Origin: an uncultured Alphaproteobacteria bacterium
Lineage (GTDB): Bacteria; Pseudomonadota; Alphaproteobacteria; Rhodobacterales; Rhodobacteraceae
Reading direction: 5' to 3'
DNA length: 43,494 nucleotides
Assembly: GCA_902556405.1 (NCBI GenBank)
Contig: CACDWF010000014.1
Span: 1-43,494 of the forward strand
Part shown: one piece after another, positions 8,624 through 16,523 of the stretch
Numbering within the stretch: position 1 is the stretch's first letter
Layout: every line of letters starts with the position of its first letter
Notes under the pieces: model-generated
The model's input: the letters and a program-made list of their open reading frames with translations, nothing else
What the model was told of the DNA's origin: nothing
Databases searched by the model: none
Program-made: the position numbers and the translations under genes

Positions 8624-9364
8624 TCAGTGGTGCAGTATTTGTTTAAGAAATTTTTTGCATCTTGCAGTTTGGGGTTTTTTAAAAAACATTCCTGGGCTGT
8701 TCTGCTCAACAATTGATCCACCATCCATGAATATTATTCGATCGGCAACTTTTTTAGCAAAACCCATTTCATGGGTAACAACAACCATAGTCATTCCTTC
8801 TCGGGCTAAATCGACTATTACTTCTAAGACCTCTGAAATCATCTCTGGATCCAGAGCAGATGTCGGTTCGTCGAATAGCATAAGCTTTGGCTCCATGCAA
8901 AGCGCGCGGGCAATCGCAACTCTCTGTTGCTGACCTCCCGATAGCTGATTTGGCTTTTTTAACGCTTGTTCTGGTATTTTTACTCTTTCCAAAAGTTTTC
9001 TTGCACGAGTATCTGCATCCTTTTCTGATAATCCTAGTGACTTCATTGGCCCTAGTTTTAAGTTTTCAATGACTGAGAGGTGAGGGAACAAATTAAATTG
9101 TTGAAAAACCATTCCTATATGGAAATCAGAAACAAAACTTTCTTTTGAAGGTTTTTGAGGGTTGTCTGATATTGATATTTTCCCCTCATCAAAGTCTTCA
9201 AGGCCATTAATGCATCTTATAAGCGTAGATTTACCAGATCCTGAGGGGCCACAAATAACAACTTTTTCACCATGCTTGATATTAAGGTCTATTGTATCGA
9301 GGGCTTTAAAGTCTTTAAATGATTTTGTTAGTCCTTTTATTTCGACTGCAAATGAATTTTTCAA
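8624..9364 (-). CDS. Polar amino-acid ABC transporter ATPase, GlnQ-like
   Basis: A 246-residue ATPase with all ABC motifs: Walker [11 protein letters not shown]-loop in [11 protein letters not shown], signature [15 protein letters not shown], Walker [14 protein letters not shown] and the switch histidine in VVVTHEMG. Sequence style is that of amino-acid (PAAT family) importers. The start is TTG at 9364, with no better in-frame choice upstream. It opens the minus-strand operon that continues through permease, AhpD-like, oxygenase and NicX-like genes, and it shares a 181-base divergent promoter region with the binding protein. Confidence 0.92.
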   Translation of the reverse strand: MKNSFAVEIKGLTKSFKDFKALDTIDLNIKHGEKVVICGPSGSGKSTLIRCINGLEDFDEGKISISDNPQKPSKESFVSDFHIGMVFQQFNLFPHLSVIENLKLGPMKSLGLSEKDADTRARKLLERVKIPEQALKKPNQLSGGQQQRVAIARALCMEPKLMLFDEPTSALDPEMISEVLEVIVDLAREGMTMVVVTHEMGFAKKVADRIIFMDGGSIVEQNSPGMFFKKPQTARCKKFLKQILHH

Positions 9365-9545
9365 TGTATGCCCGCTTCTGTATAAATCTTGCGTTTTGAC
9401 TTGTTTAGCTTAACCGCATGACAATAGTTAAAGCAACTCCTTGTTCTTAGTTGCATATTTCTTGGTTGTACTTATAGTGTTAATGTCAAAAAAAGTTGTT
9501 TTTATAAACTAAAAATATTGGTTTTAATACCTAAGGGAGATTTTT
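9365..9545. promoter_or_regulatory. Divergent promoter region of the ABC transporter with a short inverted repeat
   Basis: This 181-base gap separates the ATPase and binding-protein starts and must hold promoters for both. GCAACT (9433-9438) and AGTTGC (9449-9454) form a six-base inverted repeat around a 10-base spacer, a possible operator. The binding-protein ribosome site is GGGAG, seven bases before its ATG. I could not pick convincing -35/-10 boxes. Confidence 0.35.
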
Positions 9546-10319
9546 ATGAAATTTTTAAGAATTATTTTTATTACACTGATGAGCATGGTTCTTGTAGTTG
9601 GTGGCGTAAGTGCGGAGTCAGCGCTTAACCAAATATTAAGTAGCGGCAAACTAAAAGCAGGGACCACAGGTGATTTTAACCCCTTCACGGTTAGGGATCC
9701 TGCGACTAATAAATACAAAGGTTATGACATTGACATAATGACCGAGTTAGCAAATGACCTAGGAGTAGAAATCGAATTTGTTCCAACAGACTGGAAGACA
9801 ATAGTAAATGGCGTAGTCGCAGGGAAATACCATATAACAGGATCAGCGTCTATTAAACCTTCAAGAATGAAAGCCGCAGGTTTTTCTGAAAGTTACATGG
9901 CTGTTAATTTCAAACCTTTTACTACATCTGATAAAGTAGGGCAGTTTAATGGTTGGGGCTCCATCAATAAAGATGGAGTAAAGGTTGCCACCACTCTTGG
10001 CACCGCTATGGAGCCCTTAGTTAAGGGTTGGTTTCCAAATGCCAGCATCAAAAGCGTTGAGGCACCTGCTAGAGGGTATCAGGAAGTCTTAGCAGGGAGA
10101 GCAGATGTGTTTGTTACATCTAACTTGGAAGGCTCTACTCTTAAGGCAAAGTATTCAAATGTTAAAGAAATTAGTATAGATGCACCGCGTTCACCAACTC
10201 CACTTGCTATGTTGCTTCCTCAAAATGACCAAGTGTGGATTAATTTTGTTAACCACTGGATAGAAATAAAGAAGGCAAAAGGCTTTTTTAAGAAAACCGC
10301 CGAAAAGTGGGGCCTGTAG
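9546..10319 (+). CDS. Periplasmic amino-acid-type substrate-binding protein (SBP family 3)
   Basis: A 257-residue secreted binding protein. Residues 1-23 are a signal peptide with cleavage likely after VSA. The mature part opens with a KLKAGTTGDFNPFT strand, then KYKGYDIDIMTELANDLG, typical of family 3 binding proteins. Arg in the segment SASIKPSRMKAAGFSESY is the residue that normally salt-bridges a ligand carboxylate, so a carboxylated ligand is expected. It resembles the subgroup that includes cyclohexadienyl dehydratase-like proteins, but context points to transport. It is divergent from its ATPase and permease. A GC-rich hairpin follows the gene. Confidence 0.88.
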   Translation: MKFLRIIFITLMSMVLVVGGVSAESALNQILSSGKLKAGTTGDFNPFTVRDPATNKYKGYDIDIMTELANDLGVEIEFVPTDWKTIVNGVVAGKYHITGSASIKPSRMKAAGFSESYMAVNFKPFTTSDKVGQFNGWGSINKDGVKVATTLGTAMEPLVKGWFPNASIKSVEAPARGYQEVLAGRADVFVTSNLEGSTLKAKYSNVKEISIDAPRSPTPLAMLLPQNDQVWINFVNHWIEIKKAKGFFKKTAEKWGL

Positions 10320-10332
10320 TCTGATTTTTCTG

Positions 10333-10353
10333 AAGGGCGGTACCGCCGCCTTT
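10333..10353 (+). terminator. GC-rich hairpin after the binding-protein gene
   Basis: Bases 10333-10340 pair with 10346-10353 (eight pairs, one G-T) around a five-base loop, followed by TCTATA rather than a long T run. It lies 13 bases after the SBP stop and before the next gene's ribosome site. It may be a leaky terminator or an mRNA-stabilising hairpin that raises SBP expression over the genes downstream. It stands out as GC-rich in an AT-rich region. Confidence 0.5.
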
Positions 10354-10374
10354 CTATAAACGGAGCTTTTTAAA

Positions 10375-10953
10375 ATGTCTTCTTGGATTAAGATTCTTTC
10401 CGATGAAATGGCTGACACTGAACTTAAACAGGCATTGGATGAAGCAAGAACTCCTCATGGAACAGTTGATAATGTTCTAAGGGTCCATTCATTAAGACCT
10501 AATACTATGAAAGGCCATATGGCTCTTTATAAAAGCTGTTTGCACGATGATAAAAATACTTTGCCGGAATGGTTGCAAGAAACCATCAGCTCATATGTAT
10601 CTATTTTAAATTCATGTGAATATTCGCTTCTAAACCATTGGAAAAACGCTGAATTTCTAATTCATGATAAAGAAAAGAGTAATAAGATCTATTCTTCATT
10701 GAAAAAAAGAAAACCACAAGATTATTTTACTGGAGTTGAACTTGCTTTGATGCAGTACGCAGAAAAACTGACTTTAAGACCGAGCGATATGAAAAGAGCT
10801 GATGTGGATAATTTAAGAACTGCGGGTTTAGATGATGGGCAGATATTAGAAGCTAATCAGATCATTTGTTATTTTAACTATGTGAATAGAAGTATCAATG
10901 GGCTAGGGGTTACCAATGAAGGAGACATTATAGGATATTACAAAGATGATTAA
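10375..10953 (+). CDS. Peroxidase-related AhpD-fold protein with a lost resolving cysteine
   Basis: This 192-residue protein matches the uncharacterised peroxidase-related branch of the AhpD/CMD superfamily: a helical protein with an N-terminal extension and a central redox motif. Here the motif is Cys81-Glu-Tyr-Ser84 then His88, where relatives usually have CxxC and a paired histidine. The resolving cysteine is therefore serine, and disulfide chemistry of the AhpD kind would be impaired or altered. It follows the SBP by 55 bases across a hairpin and overlaps the EthD gene by eight bases, so it is translationally coupled to it. Its function is unknown, probably one step of or protection for the nearby pathway. 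Confidence 0.75.
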   Translation: MSSWIKILSDEMADTELKQALDEARTPHGTVDNVLRVHSLRPNTMKGHMALYKSCLHDDKNTLPEWLQETISSYVSILNSCEYSLLNHWKNAEFLIHDKEKSNKIYSSLKKRKPQDYFTGVELALMQYAEKLTLRPSDMKRADVDNLRTAGLDDGQILEANQIICYFNYVNRSINGLGVTNEGDIIGYYKDD

Positions 10954-11584
10954 CGCAATTACAATTATTAAGAAAAAACAAGGCCTAACATATGAAAAGT
11001 TCCAGAATTACTGGAAAAATGAACATGCTGAAATTGTAACTAGATCTCCACTAGTGGGAACCTATGTTCAATCTCATCCAATCTATAATGACAAATTGAC
11101 TTTTGAAGATACTATCGATGGTATTGCAGAAATTTGGTTCGATGACACCAATGCAATGCGTTCTTTAGCTGCCACGAAAGAATATAAAGATATCCAAGAT
11201 GATGAAAAAGTCTTTATAGATGGTAGTGCTGTAAGTTTAATCATTGCCGAGGATATAATAACTCTCGAAGGTAAAGTTTCAGACTACAAGCTTATAATTT
11301 TTATGAATAAATCTAGTAATGTTGAACTAACGGACTTCAGGAAAGAATTAGTTGATATGGCCTCTCAGTACTCCAAAAAAAATATAAATAGGATGAAAGT
11401 AAGTTTGCCAAAAACAGCAGGTTATAAGGGCGATAAAAGTCCAGTTTGGGATGCTATTTTAACTTTTTGGTTAGACTTAAAAGTCGATCAACAATACATA
11501 GACGACACAGTAAATTATTTTTCCAATTCAGCGCCAAATATCATTGCAAAATTATGTAAATCAGTAGTAGTACAGGAAAAATAA
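10946..11584 (+). CDS. EthD-domain protein, tandem ferredoxin-like halves
   Basis: A 212-residue protein. The first half (about 1-108) has the EthD pattern: an AITIIKKKQGLTYEKFQNYW strand and helix, then NEHAEIV and a second strand with IAEIWFDD. The second half (about 110-212) repeats the beta-alpha-beta layout in degenerate form (YKLIIFMNKSSNVELTDFRK and later DAILTFWLD). Two ferredoxin-like units in one chain would form an internal dimeric alpha-beta barrel. EthD proteins are small cytosolic proteins often found with oxidative catabolic genes, few with known activity. The ATG overlaps the preceding gene by eight bases. Confidence 0.75.
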   Translation: MINAITIIKKKQGLTYEKFQNYWKNEHAEIVTRSPLVGTYVQSHPIYNDKLTFEDTIDGIAEIWFDDTNAMRSLAATKEYKDIQDDEKVFIDGSAVSLIIAEDIITLEGKVSDYKLIIFMNKSSNVELTDFRKELVDMASQYSKKNINRMKVSLPKTAGYKGDKSPVWDAILTFWLDLKVDQQYIDDTVNYFSNSAPNIIAKLCKSVVVQEK

Positions 11585-11593
11585 CTGAAGAAG

Positions 11594-13426
11594 CTACTCG
11601 GGCATACCCGCTAGGCGCATTCCCTCAATCATTAATTCTTGTATATCCTTATTAAGGTCGGGAGCAACACTTTTGTAATCCTCAATAGTTTTTATCTCAG
11701 GACGTTCTTCTTGATATTTCAAGAGCCATTCCTTGCTTTCTTCAACTTTTCCTTGGTGAGCTAAAACAGCTGCTTTAAATCCAAAATATCTACTATGATT
11801 ATTTTCCCTCATTTCGCGTTCTAAAGATTGAATCGCGTTTTCCCAATCTTTGTTACCAAAATGACATAGGAATATTACCGTCTCTCCATAATTTTCAGCT
11901 AAGTCATCTATTTCAGCAGATCTAGTAAAGGCATCAATTGCAGCTGTGAAAGAACTCTCCTCCAATAAATTCATCCCCTTCGCCATCAGAGTTCTTGAAT
12001 GATGGGGGTTGACTTCTAGAGCTTTATTAACATAGTCAGAAAACCTCTGCTTATCTTCGTCAATAAACGCTATAAAACCCATATTCATTATTGAGTCCGG
12101 ATTTTTAGGATCTAGTTGAAATGCTTTTTCTGTATACTCTCTAAATTTTTTATCATTTTCTTCTCTTTTATCCTGAACTGAGGATTCAAAAATCAAAAAA
12201 TTATAGGCTTGGGCCAACAAATTGAATGCAGAGCTATGATTTGGATCTAACGCTGTTGCTTTTTCCCCATGTTCCAAAGATTTGTAAATGTGCATAAGTT
12301 TTTCTTCAGTGGTCTTCGAAGAATTCATAAGTGCGTAAGAATTCACGGCTTGTAAATATTCATCCCAGCTACTAAGCGCATTCATCTCTCGATCAGATAA
12401 CTTTTTTCTTTCATTATTAATGATTGCTGGACTGATTAACGCTGCGGATTTTTGTGAAACTTCATCCTGAACTTCAAAGACATCATCTAATGATCGATCC
12501 CATGTTTGTGACCAAATTTGTGTATCTTCAACGGCATCCGTAAGCTTTGCCATTATCCTAACTTTATTGCCACCTTTTCTAATACTTCCTTGAACTAAAT
12601 AACTTACACCTAACTCAGAAGCTATTTTTTGAGTGGGCTCCTTTGTATCTTTGTAGGAGATTACTGAATTAATTGAAATAATTGGGAATGTTTTTAACTT
12701 AGAGAGATACGAAATAATGTCCTCAGTGATCCCATCAACGAAGAAATCTTGCTCGGGATCATTGCTTAGATTCAAAAATGGAAGTACCGCTACTGATGGC
12801 GCTTTACTTGTTTTTGTAATTTTTTCCGCTGCAGCCTCTGCAAGTTTTTTGTCATTTTTTTCTCTAACTTGTAGATCAGGATCCGCAATATCATAGGCAT
12901 GGACCTCAGTGTTTTTAACCTTTTGTTCACCAAGATCATTGAATAGCAGTTCTGTCTTTTTATTTACAAAGTCAACTATGCTTTTTGATACACATATCCC
13001 ATTGGCTTGTGAGAGAGCCTCAAGTCTCGCGGCTACATTTACACCTTCACCGTAAAGATTATCTCCTTCAATTATCACATCACCCATATTCAAACCAATC
13101 CTGAAGCTCATTTGGGACTCCTCAGAAACTGACTTATTTCGTTCCTTAATTAATTTTTGAAATTCATTTGCACAAACCACTGCAGAGACAGCACTCTGAA
13201 ATTCAGCTAAAACAGAATCTCCTGCCGTATTAAAAATTCTTCCACCATGTTCTTCAAAAAGTTTATCTAATATTTCCTGGCAAGCTCTAAAGCTACGTAA
13301 GGTTTCTTCTTCATTTACTTCCATAGATTTGCTGAAACCAACAACGTCAGTAACGAAAATAACTGCGATTTTTCTGTCTATGTCTTGCTGAGAAGATTTA
13401 TTTAATTGAACAACGTTCTCTGCCAT
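11594..13426 (-). CDS. Class III adenylate/guanylate cyclase with TolB-like and TPR regions
   Basis: I choose the ATG at 13426, with AAAGGA upstream, over a longer frame from 13480; this gives 610 residues. Residues 18-165 are a class III cyclase domain with both metal aspartates (Asp27, Asp70) and the catalytic Asn130 and Arg134 in NVAARLEAL. The usual purine-selecting Lys before GD is Asn66 (FNTAGDS), a pattern I recall in rhizobial-type homologs. Residues about 209-330 are TolB-like (PSVAVLPFLNLSNDPEQDFF), a nucleotide-cyclase-associated module common in Alphaproteobacteria. The rest (about 340-610) is helical with TPR repeats. No membrane helix is seen. It should be a cytosolic signalling cyclase; the nucleotide made is uncertain. 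Confidence 0.88.
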   Translation of the reverse strand: MAENVVQLNKSSQQDIDRKIAVIFVTDVVGFSKSMEVNEEETLRSFRACQEILDKLFEEHGGRIFNTAGDSVLAEFQSAVSAVVCANEFQKLIKERNKSVSEESQMSFRIGLNMGDVIIEGDNLYGEGVNVAARLEALSQANGICVSKSIVDFVNKKTELLFNDLGEQKVKNTEVHAYDIADPDLQVREKNDKKLAEAAAEKITKTSKAPSVAVLPFLNLSNDPEQDFFVDGITEDIISYLSKLKTFPIISINSVISYKDTKEPTQKIASELGVSYLVQGSIRKGGNKVRIMAKLTDAVEDTQIWSQTWDRSLDDVFEVQDEVSQKSAALISPAIINNERKKLSDREMNALSSWDEYLQAVNSYALMNSSKTTEEKLMHIYKSLEHGEKATALDPNHSSAFNLLAQAYNFLIFESSVQDKREENDKKFREYTEKAFQLDPKNPDSIMNMGFIAFIDEDKQRFSDYVNKALEVNPHHSRTLMAKGMNLLEESSFTAAIDAFTRSAEIDDLAENYGETVIFLCHFGNKDWENAIQSLEREMRENNHSRYFGFKAAVLAHQGKVEESKEWLLKYQEERPEIKTIEDYKSVAPDLNKDIQELMIEGMRLAGMPE

Positions 13427-13519
13427 GTTTAGTCCTTTGTTTGTACCTATATACCTTAATCTTTTTTCTCTCAAAGTCACGAACTTAGAATAGATTTTTA
13501 TAATTAAGTTTGAGAAGTA

Positions 13520-14878
13520 TCAAATCTTTAGGCGTTCCAAAGTATATTTTTTTTCACTCTTAATTTTAACAAATCTAAAAAAAAGAAGGATGGAACATAC
13601 AAATAAACCTAAGCCAATGCCGTAATATACTCCAGAGCCGGCCAATGAAGTTTTTTGAGAAAGCAAATATGCAGCAGGGATACCTATAGTCCAATAAGAA
13701 AAAAAAGAAATCATGAAGGGTTTCTTTGTATCTGAGAAGCCTCTCAAAAGTGCAGCGAAAAGTATTTGTCCACTGTCGGCTAAATGGAAAAAACAGCCAA
13801 CGAAGAGAAAAATTCCTGCATAAAACGCGACTATATCCACATTTAAATCATCACTATTTAAAAATAAAGAGATTATAAAATCACCAAAAAATATAATTAG
13901 GAAGGTATTTAGAAGTGCCCACCCAAGGCCAAGAGAATAGACAGAGGAAGCTGCTTGGTCCAGCTTGCTAAACTCATTGGCTCCTATTGTTTTGGCAATA
14001 ATGACCGTACCGGCTTGCGAGATTCCAAGTGGTATCATGAAAAAAAGTGCGAATACCGTTATGGAAATACCATGGGCCGCTAATTCTACGTTACCAATCC
14101 AACCCATTAAAATAGAGGCAAATGAAAACATTCCACTTTCGGCCATAATTGTCAAACATATCGGCCAACCAAGTTTGAAAAGATTTTTAAAAATTACGGC
14201 ATCGAAAACAAAAAAATCTTTATAGATTTGCTTTTCTTTCAAATCAGAAAGATGAATGTAAAAAAGCCCAGAGAGCATCATGCAAATACTGGTTAAAAGT
14301 GAAGAACACGCGACGCCAGTAATCCCTAATTCCGGGAAGCCAAAGTTGCCAAAGATAAAAAGATAATTAAATATAATGTTCGTGATTAAGCCCAAGATAG
14401 AGATCAAAAGAACAATTTGCTGCTTTTTTACCGATATCAAAAATGCTTTTATTACATATGTGAGTAGTAAAAATGGCATCATCCACTGAACTATTTGAAT
14501 ATATTCAGATACTATTTCAACAATGTATTCATCCTGTTCTAAAAATGTAAGAAATGTTGAAGTGTTGCTCACTAAAGCCAAACCAAACAGGGAAAAGGCA
14601 AAAACTAACCATAGACCCATTCTGAAATTAATTCTAAGTGCTTCCGTATCGTCCTTGCCAAAAGCTCTTGATACATTTGTAATAACGGCTAGTGAAAAAC
14701 CAGTAAGAGTTATATAGATAAAGAAAAGGCATGTATGTCCAAGAGTTAAGGCAGCTAATTCACTCGTCCCATACCAACCAATCATTGCAACGTCGGTTAG
14801 CCCTAAGCCTAACTGAGCTATTTGTGCGATGATTAATGGTAAAGAAAGCTTAAAAGTTGATAGTAGATGTTCTCTCAA
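13520..14878 (-). CDS. MATE family efflux transporter (NorM/DinF-like)
   Basis: A 452-residue inner-membrane protein with about twelve hydrophobic segments in two similar halves. The N-terminal SLPLIIAQIAQLGLGLTDVA segment and the AGTVIIAKTIGANE segment in the second half are typical of MATE exporters, which expel drugs or metabolites using Na+ or H+. The start is TTG at 14878; there is no ATG nearby and an upstream in-frame stop limits alternatives. Two CAATTG hexamers flank the start region (14876-14881, 14889-14894). It stands alone between the cyclase and the DUF1330 gene on the same strand. The substrate is unknown. Confidence 0.9.
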   Translation of the reverse strand: MREHLLSTFKLSLPLIIAQIAQLGLGLTDVAMIGWYGTSELAALTLGHTCLFFIYITLTGFSLAVITNVSRAFGKDDTEALRINFRMGLWLVFAFSLFGLALVSNTSTFLTFLEQDEYIVEIVSEYIQIVQWMMPFLLLTYVIKAFLISVKKQQIVLLISILGLITNIIFNYLFIFGNFGFPELGITGVACSSLLTSICMMLSGLFYIHLSDLKEKQIYKDFFVFDAVIFKNLFKLGWPICLTIMAESGMFSFASILMGWIGNVELAAHGISITVFALFFMIPLGISQAGTVIIAKTIGANEFSKLDQAASSVYSLGLGWALLNTFLIIFFGDFIISLFLNSDDLNVDIVAFYAGIFLFVGCFFHLADSGQILFAALLRGFSDTKKPFMISFFSYWTIGIPAAYLLSQKTSLAGSGVYYGIGLGLFVCSILLFFRFVKIKSEKKYTLERLKI

Positions 14879-14921
14879 TTGCGTATCACAATTGTATTTT
14901 AAAATTGATTAAGAAAATGAC

Positions 14922-15218
14922 CTACTCTGCCGCCTCGACATACCGAAATTCACGAATGGCTGCCCCGTCCAAAGCTCTTAGTGCTTCTTGGTATCCTTCG
15001 CTATTATAGCCATTTTCTGCGTGTTCTAAGCTTTCCCACTCCAAAACAACTGTTCGCGTTTTTTCACCACTTTCTTTTGTCATAACGGGAATTCCTCTAG
15101 CAAGAAACTTGCCCCCAGCTCCTTTAATTGCTGGACCTGCCAAAGCTGCGTATTTTGCCAACTTTTCTTCGTCAGAAATTGATTTATAGATAACTACTTG
15201 ATAGATTTTTTTTGACAT
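14922..15218 (-). CDS. DUF1330 family protein
   Basis: A 98-residue protein with the DUF1330 layout (dimeric alpha-beta barrel): an N-terminal YQVVIYKSISDEEKLAKYA strand and helix, then VVLEWESLEHAENGYNSEGY and a C-terminal EFRYVEA. These are small cytosolic proteins of no settled function. The ribosome site AGAGGA precedes the ATG. It is divergent from the GAF-domain gene at 15347, with a 128-base shared upstream region. Confidence 0.85.
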   Translation of the reverse strand: MSKKIYQVVIYKSISDEEKLAKYAALAGPAIKGAGGKFLARGIPVMTKESGEKTRTVVLEWESLEHAENGYNSEGYQEALRALDGAAIREFRYVEAAE

Positions 15219-15293
15219 TTTATCCTCTTAAAAATTATTTGTTTAAATTTAAGAACAATATCGAACTTTGTATACTAATACTTTAAGATAAAG

Positions 15294-15321
15294 TTGAACA
15301 AACAGTTTTTTAGTTTACAAT
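15294..15321 (+). promoter_or_regulatory. Candidate sigma-70-like promoter of the GAF gene
   Basis: TTGAAC (15294-15299) and TACAAT (15316-15321) are spaced by 16 bases and sit 25 bases before the GAF gene ATG, whose ribosome site GGAG is at 15337-15340. This is a visual match only. An inverted AACTTT...AAAGTT pair (15264-15269, 15290-15295) overlaps its left edge. Confidence 0.35.
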
Positions 15322-15346
15322 CTATACTGTTATAAAGGAGAGAACA

Positions 15347-16168
15347 ATGTCAGTAGGATTAGCACCGAGACCCGCAAATGAAGAACAGCGAGCAAAAGCA
15401 GTTGTTAAAACGGGTTTGATCGAAAGCCCAAATCCAGATTTATTTCAGGTATATTGTGATTTGGCAAAAGACATAACAGGTTTTACAGACGCAACTTTCA
15501 GCCTGTACGATGGTGAAATGCAGTGTGCGATCGCAATGACTGGGAGAGAAACTGAAGAGTGGAAACCTGGTAGTAAAAACTTACGTACAGAGCACAACAT
15601 TTGCTCTTTCGTTTTGTTAGACACTGAACCATTGTTAATGCATGATATCTCTAAAGACCCTGTTTGGAAATCGCATCCAAAGGCCGAGTCTTGGGGATAC
15701 GCTGGATTTCCTGTCGTAAACAAAGACAATTATGCACTAGGAACACTCTGTATGTTCGATAGAAGTGGGCCAAGATCGTTAAACGAGGGGCAAGTCCAGC
15801 TTGTGAAAAAAATTAGTAGTAGTATCGCTCATCTGTTAGATGTGAAAACTGAACAAAAGCAAATGACATCGCAAAACATGCTAGAAGCGATTACAAAGTT
15901 CAAAAAGTACAATGAGTCCTTAAGCATTGACGATTTTGAATGTTTTGTGTCGTTATCAGCTGGACTGAAACAAGCTGATTCTAAAATAGCAGTTCTTGCC
16001 GAGGCTGGTCTTTGTGAACTAAATGCCTCAGGAGATATTAAAATTACAGCTGAAGGTATTGAGTTACAGAGGGAAATGCGTCTTGAGGCAAGACTGATGA
16101 AAAAGGTGAAAATAACTGGTGATGATGCGAGCGTAATGATAGACGAAATGATGAAGGAGTTGAACTAG
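15347..16168 (+). CDS. GAF-domain sensor-like protein
   Basis: A 273-residue soluble protein. Residues about 25-165 form a GAF domain: FQVYCDLAKDITGFTDATFS, then an ICSFVLL segment, GYAGFPVVNKDNYALGTLCM and the closing helix with VKKISSSIAHLL. The C-terminal 100 residues are helical and match no domain I know. No kinase, cyclase or DNA-binding output is visible, so it may be a ligand- or redox-binding regulator acting through a partner. The ribosome site AAGGAG is strong. It is followed within five bases by the small unknown gene at 16174, so the two form a pair. Confidence 0.75.
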   Translation: MSVGLAPRPANEEQRAKAVVKTGLIESPNPDLFQVYCDLAKDITGFTDATFSLYDGEMQCAIAMTGRETEEWKPGSKNLRTEHNICSFVLLDTEPLLMHDISKDPVWKSHPKAESWGYAGFPVVNKDNYALGTLCMFDRSGPRSLNEGQVQLVKKISSSIAHLLDVKTEQKQMTSQNMLEAITKFKKYNESLSIDDFECFVSLSAGLKQADSKIAVLAEAGLCELNASGDIKITAEGIELQREMRLEARLMKKVKITGDDASVMIDEMMKELN

Positions 16169-16173
16169 AAACA

Positions 16174-16494
16174 ATGTATGCAAAAGTTTACAATTTAAAA
16201 TTTCCTGGCCTCAGCGAAGCAAAGGTTGCAGCTACTTTTTGCTCTGAAAACCTTGGAAAAAAAATAGTAGCTTTCAATATTAGATCATTGAATATTTCGA
16301 TCGGTCAATGCGGTAGTGTTTCCATATCGCTAAAGTTTGAAACTGGAGGTGATTTAAAAAAATTTGAAGAGCATTCGACAGGGTTTTTTAGTGAGCTAAA
16401 GGATACCTTTGTTTACAAGGAGACCAATTTTTCTGGAATTTTTGTTTATAATTATGACTCGGAAATTACATCTACCGAGCTTTCAGTTAACTAA
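16174..16494 (+). CDS. Unknown small protein, 106 aa
   Basis: I recognise no family. The protein is soluble, with alternating strands (YAKVYNLKFPG, KIVAFNIRSLNISIG, GSVSISLKFETGG) and a helix with KKFEEHS, which would suit a ferredoxin-like or alpha-beta barrel fold. It has two cysteines (Cys23, Cys46). It begins five bases after the GAF gene stop and ends 29 bases before the acyl-CoA synthetase, so it is probably co-expressed with both. A real gene is likely from the tight spacing and absence of a competing frame. Confidence 0.65.
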   Translation: MYAKVYNLKFPGLSEAKVAATFCSENLGKKIVAFNIRSLNISIGQCGSVSISLKFETGGDLKKFEEHSTGFFSELKDTFVYKETNFSGIFVYNYDSEITSTELSVN

Positions 16495-16523
16495 ATGCGT
16501 TCCTTATAATCTTTGGATAAACT

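Noticed and set aside
13427-13480. Longer start for the cyclase
   Set aside because: The ATG at 13426 has AAAGGA at good spacing and the added residues are basic and unlike the family.
14876-14894. Two CAATTG hexamers near the MATE start as an operator
   Set aside because: Short AT-rich self-complementary hexamers are expected by chance here; too little to support a site.
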